A model generated the notes under the pieces. It was not told the DNA's origin. It saw only the letters and a program-made list of their open reading frames with translations, and searched no databases. Below, one piece after another: positions 43,877 to 52,088 of a DNA stretch of 64,000 bases. This DNA is from Streptococcus oriscaviae (GTDB lineage: Bacteria; Bacillota; Bacilli; Lactobacillales; Streptococcaceae), in contig NZ_CP073084.1 in NCBI RefSeq assembly GCF_018137985.1, positions 620,001-684,000 on the forward strand. The letters run 5' to 3'. A program made the translations under genes and the position numbers. Each line of letters starts with the position of its first letter. The stretch's first letter is position 1.

Positions 43877-44947
43877 TTAGTCATCGTGAGAGCTGTAAAA
43901 CTCCATCAATTTTGGAATAACTTGCTCCCGGGAACGCTTGCTGACAAAAAGCCCAATGTGACCGGATTCGTAATAAACTGTTTCCGTATCTTTAGAGCCG
44001 ACCAACTTAGGCAGCGGTTCAGAAGCCAATGTCGGCACCTGATCATCCCGTTTAGCGATAATGTTCAGCAGTGGCTGCTTGATCTTCTTCAAATCAACAA
44101 GCTCATCCCCAATCATCAACTCGCCTTTGACGAGCTTATTGTCATGATACATGTCATTGGTAAACTGGCGAATCGTCGCCCCAGCCTGATCTGGACTGTC
44201 AAAAATCCAACTTTCCAGAGCCAAGAAATTGGTCATGGCCTTTTCATTGTCCAATTTATCAATCAAGTCCAGGTATTTATTGGTCGTTAGCTTAATCGGT
44301 GACAAAAGCAAGAATCCGTTATTCATGATTTCACCCGACACATTGCCATAAGCTTCCACCATGCTATCCGCATCCAAATATTTGCCCCATTGGAAGAGCA
44401 ACTTGTCACAAGGTGAAAAATCAATCGGTGCTACAACGGTCACTAAGTTTTTCACCAAGTCAGGATTGAGGGCCGTGAAAATCGTCGCAAAATTGGCTCC
44501 CTGACAAATGCCAAAGAAGTTAATCTTGTCTGCTCCAGAGTGTTCCAAAACGGCCTCGACACAGTTGCGCATATACCCTTGAATATAGTCTTCCATGGTG
44601 ATGAACATGTCATCCTTGGTCGGGTACCCCCAGTCAATCACATACAGGTCTGCTCCTGCAAGAAGCAAGTCCTCCACAAAGCTGTTGCCTTCCTGCAAAT
44701 CCAGCATATAGTACTTGTTGACCAACGCATACGAAATGAGGGTAGGAGTTTTCAAAGGACTTTTCACCTTTGGCGTGAAATGATAGAGGGTCAACTTATC
44801 CTCTTTGTAAATGACCTCTTTTTCAGATACGCCCCCCTTGGGCCGCTCCAGCTTAGTCAGGGTTTCAATCCCCTTTATCAACCGCTGTTGGGCTTCAAGG
44901 GCATCCTGAACATTTTTCTTCGGTACTGTCAAAAAATCATCAAACAT
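43877..44947 (-). CDS. phaC: Class III polyhydroxyalkanoate synthase subunit PhaC
   Basis: 356 aa, the short class III length. The lipase-like box is G146-I-C148-Q-G150 with the catalytic cysteine; Asp301/302 in AKRDDQVP and His330 in ESGHIGLFVS complete the triad, practically at the numbers known for Allochromatium vinosum PhaC (C149, D302, H331). VIDWGYPTKDD and DNKLVKGELMIG are also family hallmarks. It polymerises (R)-3-hydroxyacyl-CoA on granules, as a complex with PhaE, whose gene lies 25 bp upstream. Uncommon in streptococci; no damage is seen. Confidence 0.95.
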   Translation of the reverse strand: MFDDFLTVPKKNVQDALEAQQRLIKGIETLTKLERPKGGVSEKEVIYKEDKLTLYHFTPKVKSPLKTPTLISYALVNKYYMLDLQEGNSFVEDLLLAGADLYVIDWGYPTKDDMFITMEDYIQGYMRNCVEAVLEHSGADKINFFGICQGANFATIFTALNPDLVKNLVTVVAPIDFSPCDKLLFQWGKYLDADSMVEAYGNVSGEIMNNGFLLLSPIKLTTNKYLDLIDKLDNEKAMTNFLALESWIFDSPDQAGATIRQFTNDMYHDNKLVKGELMIGDELVDLKKIKQPLLNIIAKRDDQVPTLASEPLPKLVGSKDTETVYYESGHIGLFVSKRSREQVIPKLMEFYSSHDD

Positions 44948-44972
44948 AGGCAGTCTCCTTTCACCTTATCTC

Positions 44973-46268
44973 TTACTTGCTGTCCGTTTTCTTGCTGGTT
45001 TTGGCCTTGCTGGGCTTCACTTCTTCAGAAGCCGCCTTGAGAACCTTGAGGTCACGCTTGAGCTGACTCACTTCACGTTTCAAGTTCTGTACCTTCTGAT
45101 ACAAGCTTCTTGCGTCACTTTCCAGTACGATTGGCAGCCCCTTCAAAGCCAATTCCAAAACCTTGTTGCGGGCGATGACGAACTGGGCATTTGCCGTTCC
45201 AAAACGAGCCAATAATTGTGAAAACTCATCTGAATAGAAATATTCCTGCAAGGTTTTTTCAACTTGGTTGGTCCAATGCTGATAGAATTCCTTGTAGGTC
45301 TTCGGCTGCTCACCTTTTTTCACGAGTTCTACAAACTCTTCCATCAAGCTCTTGGCCCGTTTTTGAGTAACCTGAGAGAGTTTCTGCTGAAATTCCACAT
45401 TGGTCAAGATGAGTTGGATGGCATTGTCCAAAAAGGCATTCTGTGCTTCAATCTTCTCTGTCTGATTCCCCATACCCGGAAGACGTAGAAGCGGTGCTAC
45501 CGTTGCCTCGTACTGTTCCTTCCAAAGGGCAAAGTATTCAGCCAATTTTTCTGTATCACCATTTGCTCCTTCTACATACAAACGGCTGAGCTCAAAGAAG
45601 GATTCCGCCCATGGGCCTAAAAACTTGGTCCACTGATCCCCAATCGTCTGGGTTAACTGATAAGGTGCTTCAACTACCTGACGAATCTGTGCGGGAATAA
45701 AGGGTTGAACAAAGTCTGCATAAAATTGCTGACTATCCGTCACCCACTTGTCCAACAAGTCCTTGCCATCCTCCGCAAACGGCTTGCTGTACAGGTCACG
45801 CAACTTGTCAAAATAACGGTAAAAATTCACATAATGCTGATTAGCATCCATGATTTTTGCAAATGTTGCATAAGAATTGCTATCCATCACATCATAGAGT
45901 CTGGATGGATTGAACTGGTTGCGGTAAAATTCCAGATAGGTATTCATATCAGGAAACTGCGCAAGATAGCTCGCTACCGGCCCTTCTTGGAAAGAGTTCT
46001 GCACATTTTCTGCCCAAGTTGTCTGCCATTTGTTCCACGAATCAAGAACAGGATGCGAAAATCCCGTCGCAAATGGCAAAGGATAAGCTGTTTGAGGGCT
46101 GAAGGCTTTGAGATAGTCCGTGAAAAATTGTTGCTGGGCAGCAACCAGATCTGCCAGACCTTTTTCCTGCTTGGTGTCCTCTGTCTTGCCAGAAAACATG
46201 GTCTGCCACTGTTCCGCCATTTTCTTTTGCGCCTCAAACCACTGATTCATCATGTCATTAGTTGCCAT
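44973..46268 (-). CDS. phaE: Class III polyhydroxyalkanoate synthase subunit PhaE
   Basis: 431 aa from the ATG at 46268 (MATNDMMNQWFEAQKKMAEQW), with an AGGAGGAAC site. N-terminal amphipathic region rich in W, F and Q, a middle part with GNQTEKIEAQNAFLD and LAEYFALWKEQYEA, typical of PhaE/PhaR-like partners, then a coiled coil (QNLKREVSQLKRDLKVLK) and a lysine-rich tail. It is longer than A. vinosum PhaE (about 360), the extra being mostly this C-terminal part, which could bind DNA or granule surface as phasins do. It is needed for PhaC activity in known class III enzymes. First gene of phaEC; promoter TTGAAA-N17-TAGAAT about 70 bp upstream. Confidence 0.88.
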   Translation of the reverse strand: MATNDMMNQWFEAQKKMAEQWQTMFSGKTEDTKQEKGLADLVAAQQQFFTDYLKAFSPQTAYPLPFATGFSHPVLDSWNKWQTTWAENVQNSFQEGPVASYLAQFPDMNTYLEFYRNQFNPSRLYDVMDSNSYATFAKIMDANQHYVNFYRYFDKLRDLYSKPFAEDGKDLLDKWVTDSQQFYADFVQPFIPAQIRQVVEAPYQLTQTIGDQWTKFLGPWAESFFELSRLYVEGANGDTEKLAEYFALWKEQYEATVAPLLRLPGMGNQTEKIEAQNAFLDNAIQLILTNVEFQQKLSQVTQKRAKSLMEEFVELVKKGEQPKTYKEFYQHWTNQVEKTLQEYFYSDEFSQLLARFGTANAQFVIARNKVLELALKGLPIVLESDARSLYQKVQNLKREVSQLKRDLKVLKAASEEVKPSKAKTSKKTDSK

Positions 46269-46459
46269 AGAGTTCCTCCTTTTATTCAATCGGTCTTGTT
46301 CTTGACCTTTGGTAAGACGATAGGGACAGTCTACCTACATTTCTATTCTAGAGGATAGCGGAAGCGATTTCAATATGAGCAAACCCAAAAGGATTTTAAA
46401 CTTTTTTATAGTAGGTAGTAGTCCAGCTAATAGGTTATAAAATTAGGCAAAAAGAAAAG

Positions 46460-46482
46460 GCCCTACCTTATAAAGATAGGGC
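46460..46482 (-). terminator. Terminator of the LPxTG surface protein gene
   Basis: GCCCTA-N-C / G-N-TAGGGC stem followed by TTTTCTTTTT on the minus strand. Confidence 0.8.
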
Positions 46483-46499
46483 GGTGACTAAAGGTTACT

Positions 46500-47900
46500 T
46501 TAGTCCTGTTTGCGTTTAAATCCTAGGAATCCAGCGAAACCAGCAAGGCCAAGTCCAGCCAGACTTAAAAGAGAGCTTGCCTCCCCTGTTGCTGGCAGGA
46601 TTTTCTTAGGCGTTTCGCTTGCAGTAGTTGTTGTGGTAGTCGGTGCAGCCACCGGCTCCCACACCGCTGTGAAGGTCTTAGGACCTGTCACAGTGTACTG
46701 AGCTCCTGCTTGGTAGACAGACCCTTTCCAGTGGAGGAAGCGATAGCCTTCTCTGGTCGGAGCTTCTGGTAAGGTGATTATCTGACCCACCTCTGCCTCC
46801 AAGTTCACCGTTCCTGTTTGACCGTTAAGGCTTCCGCCTGCTAGGTCGAAGGAAATGGTCGCTTTTTGGCTTTCAGTCGTTGGAACTTCTGTGGTTGGTG
46901 CTTCGGTAGTCGGTGCTTCCGTAGTTGGTGCTTCAGTCGTCGGTACTTCGGTCGTCGGAGCCTCGGTGGTTGGAGCTTCAGTCGTTGGTGCTTCCGTAGT
47001 TGGTACTTCGGTAGTTGGTACTTCGGTAGTTGGTACTTCGGTAGTCGGTACTTCCGTGGTTGGTGCTTCCGTAGTCGGTGCTTCCGTAGTTGGTGCTTCC
47101 GTAGTTGGTGCTTCCGTAGTTGGTGCTTCAGTAGTCGGTACTTCCGTAGTTGGCGCTTCAGTTGTCGGAGCTTCGGTGGTGTAGTACAACCTTACAATTC
47201 CGCGCCCATAATCAATTTCGCCTCTCAAAAAAACCCCGAATTCTTCTTCGTTAAAGGTTTTGCTGCGAACAAAAGCAATTGGATCGTCCCCTAACTTGAC
47301 TTGCAGAGGCCTGATGCCCTGAAGGAGAAGCTTCTCGTTCTGGTATATTTCTACCATAACTTGAATTGTTGGCACTTCGGTAGTCGGCGCTTCTGTGGTT
47401 GGTGCTTCGGTGGTTGGTGCTTCCGTAGTTGGAGCCTCAGTGCTTGCTACTTCAGTCGTTGGAACTTCAGTGGTTGGTGCTTCAGTAGTCGGAGCCTCGG
47501 TGGTGGTTTCGTTAGGGTGATAACGGAAACCCACTGACACGTTACTATCAGATATAGCTTGGTCGTAACTGATAGTAACAGAGTCGCTCTCCCCTAAAAG
47601 AGAGAATGACCCACGGTCACCACCCGCATACCAGTCTATTAGCTTATGAGTGTAGAGACGAGAAAGAGTAATGCTTTCCCCCGGGGAGAGAGTGTAATAT
47701 TCTCTCGCAAGGACCCCTGCAAACCCGTTACCCGTATCAATGATATGGATAACGGTCAATTGAACCGTTTCTTGCGGCGTTTCTGCCGCAATCACGGTAT
47801 CCCCGTCCCAAAGAGACGGGAATGCTGGAGCTACAATCCCCCCAGCTAGACCTAACACAATAAGTGAGCCCGCGAGGGCTTTTTTCTTCGTGATTTTCAT
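46500..47900 (-). CDS. LPxTG-anchored surface protein with PTTE repeats
   Basis: 466 aa. Signal peptide KKKALAGSLIVLGLAGGIVAPAF; an N-terminal domain of about 100 residues (VQLTVIHIIDTGNGFAG to VSVGFRYHPNE); a first PTTE array of about 9 units; a second similar small domain (IQVMVEIYQNEKLLLQG to GRGIVRLYYTTE); a second array of 20 [A/V]PTTE units; an InlB-type B-repeat (FDLAGGSLNG to FTAVWEP); then the sorting signal LPATGE, a hydrophobic stretch and KRKQD. Sortase A should fix it to peptidoglycan; the Pro/Thr/Glu stalk would hold the domain away from the wall. Ligand unknown. A serine recombinase gene and inverted sites lie upstream, so expression may switch. Confidence 0.93.
   Translation of the reverse strand: MKITKKKALAGSLIVLGLAGGIVAPAFPSLWDGDTVIAAETPQETVQLTVIHIIDTGNGFAGVLAREYYTLSPGESITLSRLYTHKLIDWYAGGDRGSFSLLGESDSVTISYDQAISDSNVSVGFRYHPNETTTEAPTTEAPTTEVPTTEVASTEAPTTEAPTTEAPTTEAPTTEVPTIQVMVEIYQNEKLLLQGIRPLQVKLGDDPIAFVRSKTFNEEEFGVFLRGEIDYGRGIVRLYYTTEAPTTEAPTTEVPTTEAPTTEAPTTEAPTTEAPTTEAPTTEVPTTEVPTTEVPTTEVPTTEAPTTEAPTTEAPTTEVPTTEAPTTEAPTTEAPTTEVPTTESQKATISFDLAGGSLNGQTGTVNLEAEVGQIITLPEAPTREGYRFLHWKGSVYQAGAQYTVTGPKTFTAVWEPVAAPTTTTTTASETPKKILPATGEASSLLSLAGLGLAGFAGFLGFKRKQD
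46872..47180 (-). repeat. Tandem 15-bp repeat array, 20 units of [A/V]PTTE
   Basis: 309 bp, coding for TTE plus twenty five-residue units. Third-codon variants differ between units, but blocks of identical neighbours indicate expansion by recombination or slippage. Confidence 0.95.
47376..47507 (-). repeat. Second PTTE repeat array
   Basis: About nine 15-bp units (APTTE/VPTTE with one VASTE), 132 bp, between the two small N-terminal domains. Confidence 0.9.
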
Positions 47901-47954
47901 AATGAATCACCAGCGCCCTCACGGGCACTTCCCTTTCTCTATAATTTAAAAAGA

Positions 47955-48030
47955 AACTCCCATCAAGCACAAAAAGCCCAAGACAAACTAATTTATCTTC
48001 AACTTCTTTTGAATGTGCTTGATAGGAGTT
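47955..48030 (-). repeat. 17-bp inverted repeat with terminator-like tail before the surface protein gene
   Basis: AACTCCCATCAAGCACA (47955-47971) against TGTGCTTGATAGGAGTT (48014-48030): 16 of 17 pairs with a 42-base loop. In the direction of the surface gene it is followed by TCTTTTT, so it may act as an attenuator in the leader; a degenerate transposon end pair is the alternative. Confidence 0.65.
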
Positions 48031-48163
48031 GAGTGATGACGACTTCTATCAACTTGAAGTTGTGTATGACATTTTTATAATTTTATCAATATCTATCCTT
48101 ATTTTCTGCTTTTTCTTAATCCCCAACCCCCTCAAAACCCCTGCTACAATAGGGTTTGTGCGT

Positions 48164-48191
48164 GTTTTAGTTAACGTTCGTTAACTAAAAC
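48164..48191. repeat. Recombinase site A (13-bp inverted arms, TT core)
   Basis: 28-bp near-perfect palindrome; each arm read from the core outward is CGTTAACTAAAAC, with core TT at 48177-48178. Size and 2-bp core are those of serine invertase/resolvase crossover sites (hix or res I). Confidence 0.75.
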
Positions 48192-48205
48192 ATCGAAAAA
48201 TCAAA

Positions 48206-48254
48206 AAAATGCCGACTCGACAAGGCCTCAAAAACCCCGTCAAATCAGCATTTT
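48206..48254 (-). terminator. Terminator-like hairpin inside the putative invertible segment
   Basis: AAAATGC / GCATTTT outer stem, with an inner interrupted helix closing on GAC/GTC; seven T follow on the minus strand but only four on the other side. In the present orientation it would stop recombinase transcripts before the surface gene. Confidence 0.6.
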
Positions 48255-48281
48255 GACTATTCGTTATAGATGATTTTGATT

Positions 48282-48309
48282 GTTTTACCAAACGAACGTC
48301 TGCTAAAAC
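48282..48309. repeat. Recombinase site B (13-bp inverted arms, AA core)
   Basis: 28 bp; arms from the core outward CGTTTGGTAAAAC and CGTCTGCTAAAAC, core AA at 48295-48296. All four arms of sites A and B share CGT-N3-[CG]TAAAAC. The core is inverted relative to site A, with centres 118 bp apart. Confidence 0.72.
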
Positions 48310-48329
48310 AATTTTACGTTTTTAATTTA

Positions 48330-48998
48330 CTATTTTTTCCAACTTTTGTCAACCATTTTTAGGTTCATTTTGCGGTTTATTCGGATATTATTGCGCCTTA
48401 GAACGCTGTAAATGGTGGCGGTGGAAATATGGAACTGGTCGGCCATCTCTCGGATGGGCATTTCTTGCTTGAGATAGGAGCGGATAATCTGCCTTTGCTT
48501 GGTTTTGGGCAAACCCTTGTTGCCCAGTCTGACTCCGCGTTCTCTGGCCTTGCGCAGTCCGTCCTTGGTCCGGTCTGAAATAGCTTGAAGCTCCCATTCT
48601 GCCACATAGCCCAACATGAGGCAGAAGAACCTACCTGTCAGGGAGTCCGTTTCAATCTGTTCGTGAAGGGATTGGAGACGGATGTGATGACTGGTCAGGT
48701 CTGCGATGAGGGCGGAGAGGTGGAGCATTTTTCTGGTCAGGCGGTCTAGCTTATAGACGACTAGGCTGGTTTCTATGCCTTGGTTGGCGCAGGCCTTGGC
48801 GAGCGTTAGCGCTCTTTGTAGCTGCGGCCGTTCTTGGTTGCCTCCTGATTCTTTTTCGATGTAGAGTCTGTCGCAGAAGTTCAGGGCTTCTTTTTGGACA
48901 GTTAGCCCCAGCTCTTGGCGATTATCAGCGGAGCTGACGCGGGCGTAGCCGATGGTGATACTTCCTTGGGTTTGGTGTTGCTTGATGATGTTCTTCAC
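48330..48998 (-). CDS. Serine recombinase (resolvase/invertase family)
   Basis: 222 aa from a GTG start with an AGGAGG site. N-terminal catalytic domain: ITIGYARVSSADNRQ with nucleophile Ser22, VVYKLDRLTRKMLHLSALI, and the E-helix AISDRTKDGLRKARERG. The C-terminal helix-turn-helix QIIRSYLKQEMPIREMADQFHISTATIYSVLRR binds the site arms. Size is that of Hin/Gin invertases and Tn3-type resolvases. No transposase lies beside it. The two 28-bp sites directly behind its 3' end and the LPxTG gene beyond suggest it inverts a control segment of that gene. A resolvase remnant of a lost transposon is the alternative. Confidence 0.92.
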   Translation of the reverse strand: MKNIIKQHQTQGSITIGYARVSSADNRQELGLTVQKEALNFCDRLYIEKESGGNQERPQLQRALTLAKACANQGIETSLVVYKLDRLTRKMLHLSALIADLTSHHIRLQSLHEQIETDSLTGRFFCLMLGYVAEWELQAISDRTKDGLRKARERGVRLGNKGLPKTKQRQIIRSYLKQEMPIREMADQFHISTATIYSVLRRNNIRINRKMNLKMVDKSWKK

Positions 48999-49065
48999 TG
49001 TTTTCCTCCTTGCTTTACTAGTGTAGCAGGGGGTGTACTCTTTAAATCAAAACTATATACAAAAA

Positions 49066-49086
49066 CGAGTCAGGCGGACTGACTCG
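49066..49086 (-). terminator. Terminator of maf
   Basis: CGAGTCA / TGACTCG stem with a 7-base loop, then TTTTTG on the minus strand. Confidence 0.85.
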
Positions 49087-49137
49087 CTACTATTACTAAA
49101 TTGTGTTAGGCCAGATGACCTGTCTTCACTCACATTT

Positions 49138-49767
49138 TTATCGGGCAAGCCGAAAGGCGGTTTCTGCAACAGGCAATCCAATAATCGTATGGATGTCGCC
49201 TCGCACAGATTTGATAAAGCGCGGATCTAATTCCTGAAAACCATAAGCGCCAGCCTTGTCCATAGGAGAGTTTGAGTTCAAGTAGGCCTCTATGGCCGAA
49301 TCCAACTCGGGATAATACTCCACAAACTCAATATCTGCTACTGTATAAAAGACATCCAAGTAGCCCTTCATCCGCAGACAGACCGAGGTGACTACCTGAT
49401 GGCACTTGCCGAAGTAAGACAAAAACATCTCGCGCGCCTCTTTAGCGTCTACTGGTTTGTTGTAAACCTGCTCGCCAAACACAACGATGGTATCCGCAGA
49501 AATATAGAGAACCCCTTCTTCTAGTTCGCGCTCTGACTTGGCTTTTGAAATCTCACAACAGGTCTTAGCCGCCCGAGTTAGGAAAGCATCGCCGGCAAAA
49601 GCCGCCATAAATTGCTCCTCAATCCCGCGTTCGTCCAACTCTACCCAAGCAATCTCAGGCTTCAAAAAGGACAGCAATTCCTTGCGGCGCGGTGACTGAC
49701 TAAGTAAGACGACCCGCTCAATCTTGCCCTTTTTTCCAACTTGTTCATAGTTAACCGTCTGACTCAT
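49138..49767 (-). CDS. maf: Maf family nucleoside triphosphate pyrophosphatase
   Basis: 209 aa. Maf signature near the N-terminus, LLSQSPRRKELLSFL, then LYISADTIVVFGEQVYNKP and GAYGFQELDPRFIKSVRGD. It hydrolyses non-canonical or methylated NTPs (dTTP/UTP type) and is linked to septum inhibition and competence in Bacillus. It is slightly longer than usual at the N-terminus (MSQTVNYEQVGKKGKIERV). It lies downstream of comEC on the same strand. Confidence 0.9.
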   Translation of the reverse strand: MSQTVNYEQVGKKGKIERVVLLSQSPRRKELLSFLKPEIAWVELDERGIEEQFMAAFAGDAFLTRAAKTCCEISKAKSERELEEGVLYISADTIVVFGEQVYNKPVDAKEAREMFLSYFGKCHQVVTSVCLRMKGYLDVFYTVADIEFVEYYPELDSAIEAYLNSNSPMDKAGAYGFQELDPRFIKSVRGDIHTIIGLPVAETAFRLAR

Positions 49768-49847
49768 CTAATCTCTCCAGCAAAATAATTTTCTTTTATT
49801 ATAGCAAAGGAGCCTAAGCTTCACAAGCTAGACCAAACAGACATCCA

Positions 49848-52088
49848 CTATTCTCTTACTGTTTCTATGCGCCAGCTTGACCAGCCTCTAAAACGGACAG
49901 CGCCTTGCTGGTCTGTCCGATAGACCTGCATCTGCTGCTCTTCAAAACGAGCCAAGGTTTCTTGATGAGGGTGTTTGTAGCGATTGTTGACACCAGCCGA
50001 TACCAAGGCAATCTTAGCGTCAATATGTTCCAAAAACTCAGGGTAAGAAGAACCTTTGGAACCATGGTGCCCGGCCTTGAGTACATCGACCGGCAGATTT
50101 GGATAGTTTTCTATCAAGTCGAGCTCTCCCTGCTCCAAATCCCCTGTAAAGAGGAAGTTGGTTCCCAGCAAGCGACCATAAAGAACAATGGAATCATTAT
50201 TGCCCCCATCACCAGTTTCTGCTGGATAAAGAACCTCCAAGTGAGAACCCATGATGGGAATCTTATCACCTACCTCTGCCACATGGACTGGAACATTGAG
50301 CTGCTTCAGAGTTGCCACAAAGTCTGGAACGGTCAAACTTCCTGGCGACACATACACCTCTCCAATTTCGACATGCTTGGCCACCTCCAGCACATCGCCC
50401 ACATGGTCCGTGTCGGTGTGGGTCAGAACCAACGAATCAATCCGCCCCACCCCTCGACTGTGGAGATAGGGAATCAGGGTTTGCTGGGCATTGCTTTCCC
50501 GCGACCGTTTTCGCCAGCCTTCCTTACTTGCAAACTCAAGGCGTCCACCCACATCAATCAGAACAGTTCGCCCCGACACATCCCTCAAGAACAGACTATC
50601 CCCCTGACCGATATCCACCATGGTCACCTCGTTTTCCAAGGGATGTTTTACCATGAAAAAAAGCAGAGCGAGCAAGAGACTCAGGGCGAACAAACACCGC
50701 TTTTTCCTGCGAAAATCATGAATCAGAAGCAAGACAAGAACTAGACACAAGAGGAGAAAATCTGACGGTTTTCCCAGTATCAAGGGCCTAAAGCCCAGAT
50801 TGGCCACCCAAAGAATGACCTCCTCCAAACAAACAAATAAACCGTTGACCCAATCTATCTTCAGCACAGGTGATAAGAGAAAAATGACCGACAGACCTGG
50901 CAGTAGCAAGAAATCAAAAATGAAAGAAAAAAGAAAGGTCAAGAGGATAGAAAGAGGCTGGAACGAATAAAAATGGGTCATCAGAAGCGGTAAAATCCCC
51001 AACGAGATACTCAAACTCTCCGCCGCAAGTTTCCTCCACCGAGGCAACTCTTCAAAATCGAACACCCCCAACAAAAAGGCATAGGAAAAACTCAAAATCC
51101 CTCCAGCCGTCATCAACGATCTAGGAAGAAAAAACAGACAAATCAAGATGGTCAAAGCAAGATTGTCCAACTTTTTCACACCGTGATTCGCTAATAATTT
51201 CTGTATAAGCGAGCGAACTACCGATACTGAAAAGCCAGTCAGACCCGCGTAGACAAAGGAAAAAGGATACTGTAACCAATCCACCCACTCCTTGGTCAGA
51301 CCCAGGCGCATGAACAGCCAGCGAAATCGGTCTACAAAAAAGCCGACCTGCATGCCAGACAGAGCAAAGAGATGGATGATCCCCAGACTCGAATAAATGG
51401 CGCTCATCTGTTCAAACTCACTCCCCAATTCCCCAAACAACAGCCCCGTCATATAATGGCTCATGGGTGCTGGAAAATGGGTTCTAATATGATCGATCGT
51501 CTTTTTTCGCAGACTAGACAGCCAGTCAAAGGGATTCCAACTGTTGACAGCCGTTACCTCCTTCATCGTCTTAATGGTCACCGTACGATAAATGCCCTGA
51601 CTGGCCAGATAGGCCTGATAATCAAAACCATTAAAATTTCGTTGACCTGTTGCCTCACCGACCACCGCTTCAACCTCTATCTCCACCGTATCTGATAGAG
51701 AGTAGAAATAAGCCTGTTCCTCCTGACTGGCCAATTGATAAAAGACCTGATAGAGCCGACCGTCAGCCCTGCCTCGAAAAGACAGACTATCCCCCTTTAT
51801 TTGGATAGTATCCGGTAGCAGATGTACCCTGTCCAAGTGGGTCGGAGCTGACTGGTCTTCCTCTTGCCATTGCAGCCGCTGAAAGCAGACAAACAGACTA
51901 AACAAACAGAGTAGCGGCAGCACCTTTAGAAAAACCTGTCTTTTTTGACCAAGAAAAAGAGCCAGAAGAAACAAACTGAGAAGGCCCATTGTCAAAAAAG
52001 AAAACGAATGAATGGTGAAATAGACAACCAACAAAAGAATCGCCAGCTGAATGGGTGGCAGAGAGAGGCGCTTAATCCACTGTGACAT
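49848..52088 (-). CDS. comEC: DNA internalisation protein ComEC/Rec2
   Basis: 746 aa, the full length for streptococcal ComEC. N-terminal membrane helices and an OB-like part (LHLDRVHLLPDTIQIKGD), the competence domain with HLFALSGMQVGFF and many helices in residues 220-480, then a metallo-beta-lactamase domain (VTMVDIGQGDSLFLRD, LVLTHTDTDHVGDVLEV, DVLKAGHHGSKGSS). It forms the channel for single-stranded DNA in transformation. The start overlaps comEA by 17 bp. Intact, consistent with natural competence in S. suis. Confidence 0.96.
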   Translation of the reverse strand: MSQWIKRLSLPPIQLAILLLVVYFTIHSFSFLTMGLLSLFLLALFLGQKRQVFLKVLPLLCLFSLFVCFQRLQWQEEDQSAPTHLDRVHLLPDTIQIKGDSLSFRGRADGRLYQVFYQLASQEEQAYFYSLSDTVEIEVEAVVGEATGQRNFNGFDYQAYLASQGIYRTVTIKTMKEVTAVNSWNPFDWLSSLRKKTIDHIRTHFPAPMSHYMTGLLFGELGSEFEQMSAIYSSLGIIHLFALSGMQVGFFVDRFRWLFMRLGLTKEWVDWLQYPFSFVYAGLTGFSVSVVRSLIQKLLANHGVKKLDNLALTILICLFFLPRSLMTAGGILSFSYAFLLGVFDFEELPRWRKLAAESLSISLGILPLLMTHFYSFQPLSILLTFLFSFIFDFLLLPGLSVIFLLSPVLKIDWVNGLFVCLEEVILWVANLGFRPLILGKPSDFLLLCLVLVLLLIHDFRRKKRCLFALSLLLALLFFMVKHPLENEVTMVDIGQGDSLFLRDVSGRTVLIDVGGRLEFASKEGWRKRSRESNAQQTLIPYLHSRGVGRIDSLVLTHTDTDHVGDVLEVAKHVEIGEVYVSPGSLTVPDFVATLKQLNVPVHVAEVGDKIPIMGSHLEVLYPAETGDGGNNDSIVLYGRLLGTNFLFTGDLEQGELDLIENYPNLPVDVLKAGHHGSKGSSYPEFLEHIDAKIALVSAGVNNRYKHPHQETLARFEEQQMQVYRTDQQGAVRFRGWSSWRIETVRE

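Larger units (their letters stand above)
47901..48329. other. Intergenic region between the recombinase and surface protein genes
   Basis: 429 bp without a gene. It holds a 17-bp inverted repeat near the surface gene, a small palindrome CAACTT-G-AAGTTG (48050-48062), and two 28-bp recombination-like sites flanking a hairpin. A promoter candidate for the surface gene is TTGATG-N17-TATAGA on the minus strand (about 47965 to 47938). Confidence 0.7.

Noticed and set aside
46872..47180. CRISPR-like tandem repeats
   Set aside because: The units are 15 bp, directly adjacent with no spacers, and translate in frame; no cas genes are near.
46855..47537. Open frames on the plus strand opposite the PTTE arrays (VVGAS and SRCF repeats)
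   Set aside because: They are mirror images of a 15-bp repeat, have no ribosome site, no domain sense and lie wholly inside the surface protein gene.
48330..48998. Complete transposon or prophage around the serine recombinase
   Set aside because: No transposase, terminal repeats, integrase or phage gene was seen on either side; maf, comEC and phaE flank it.
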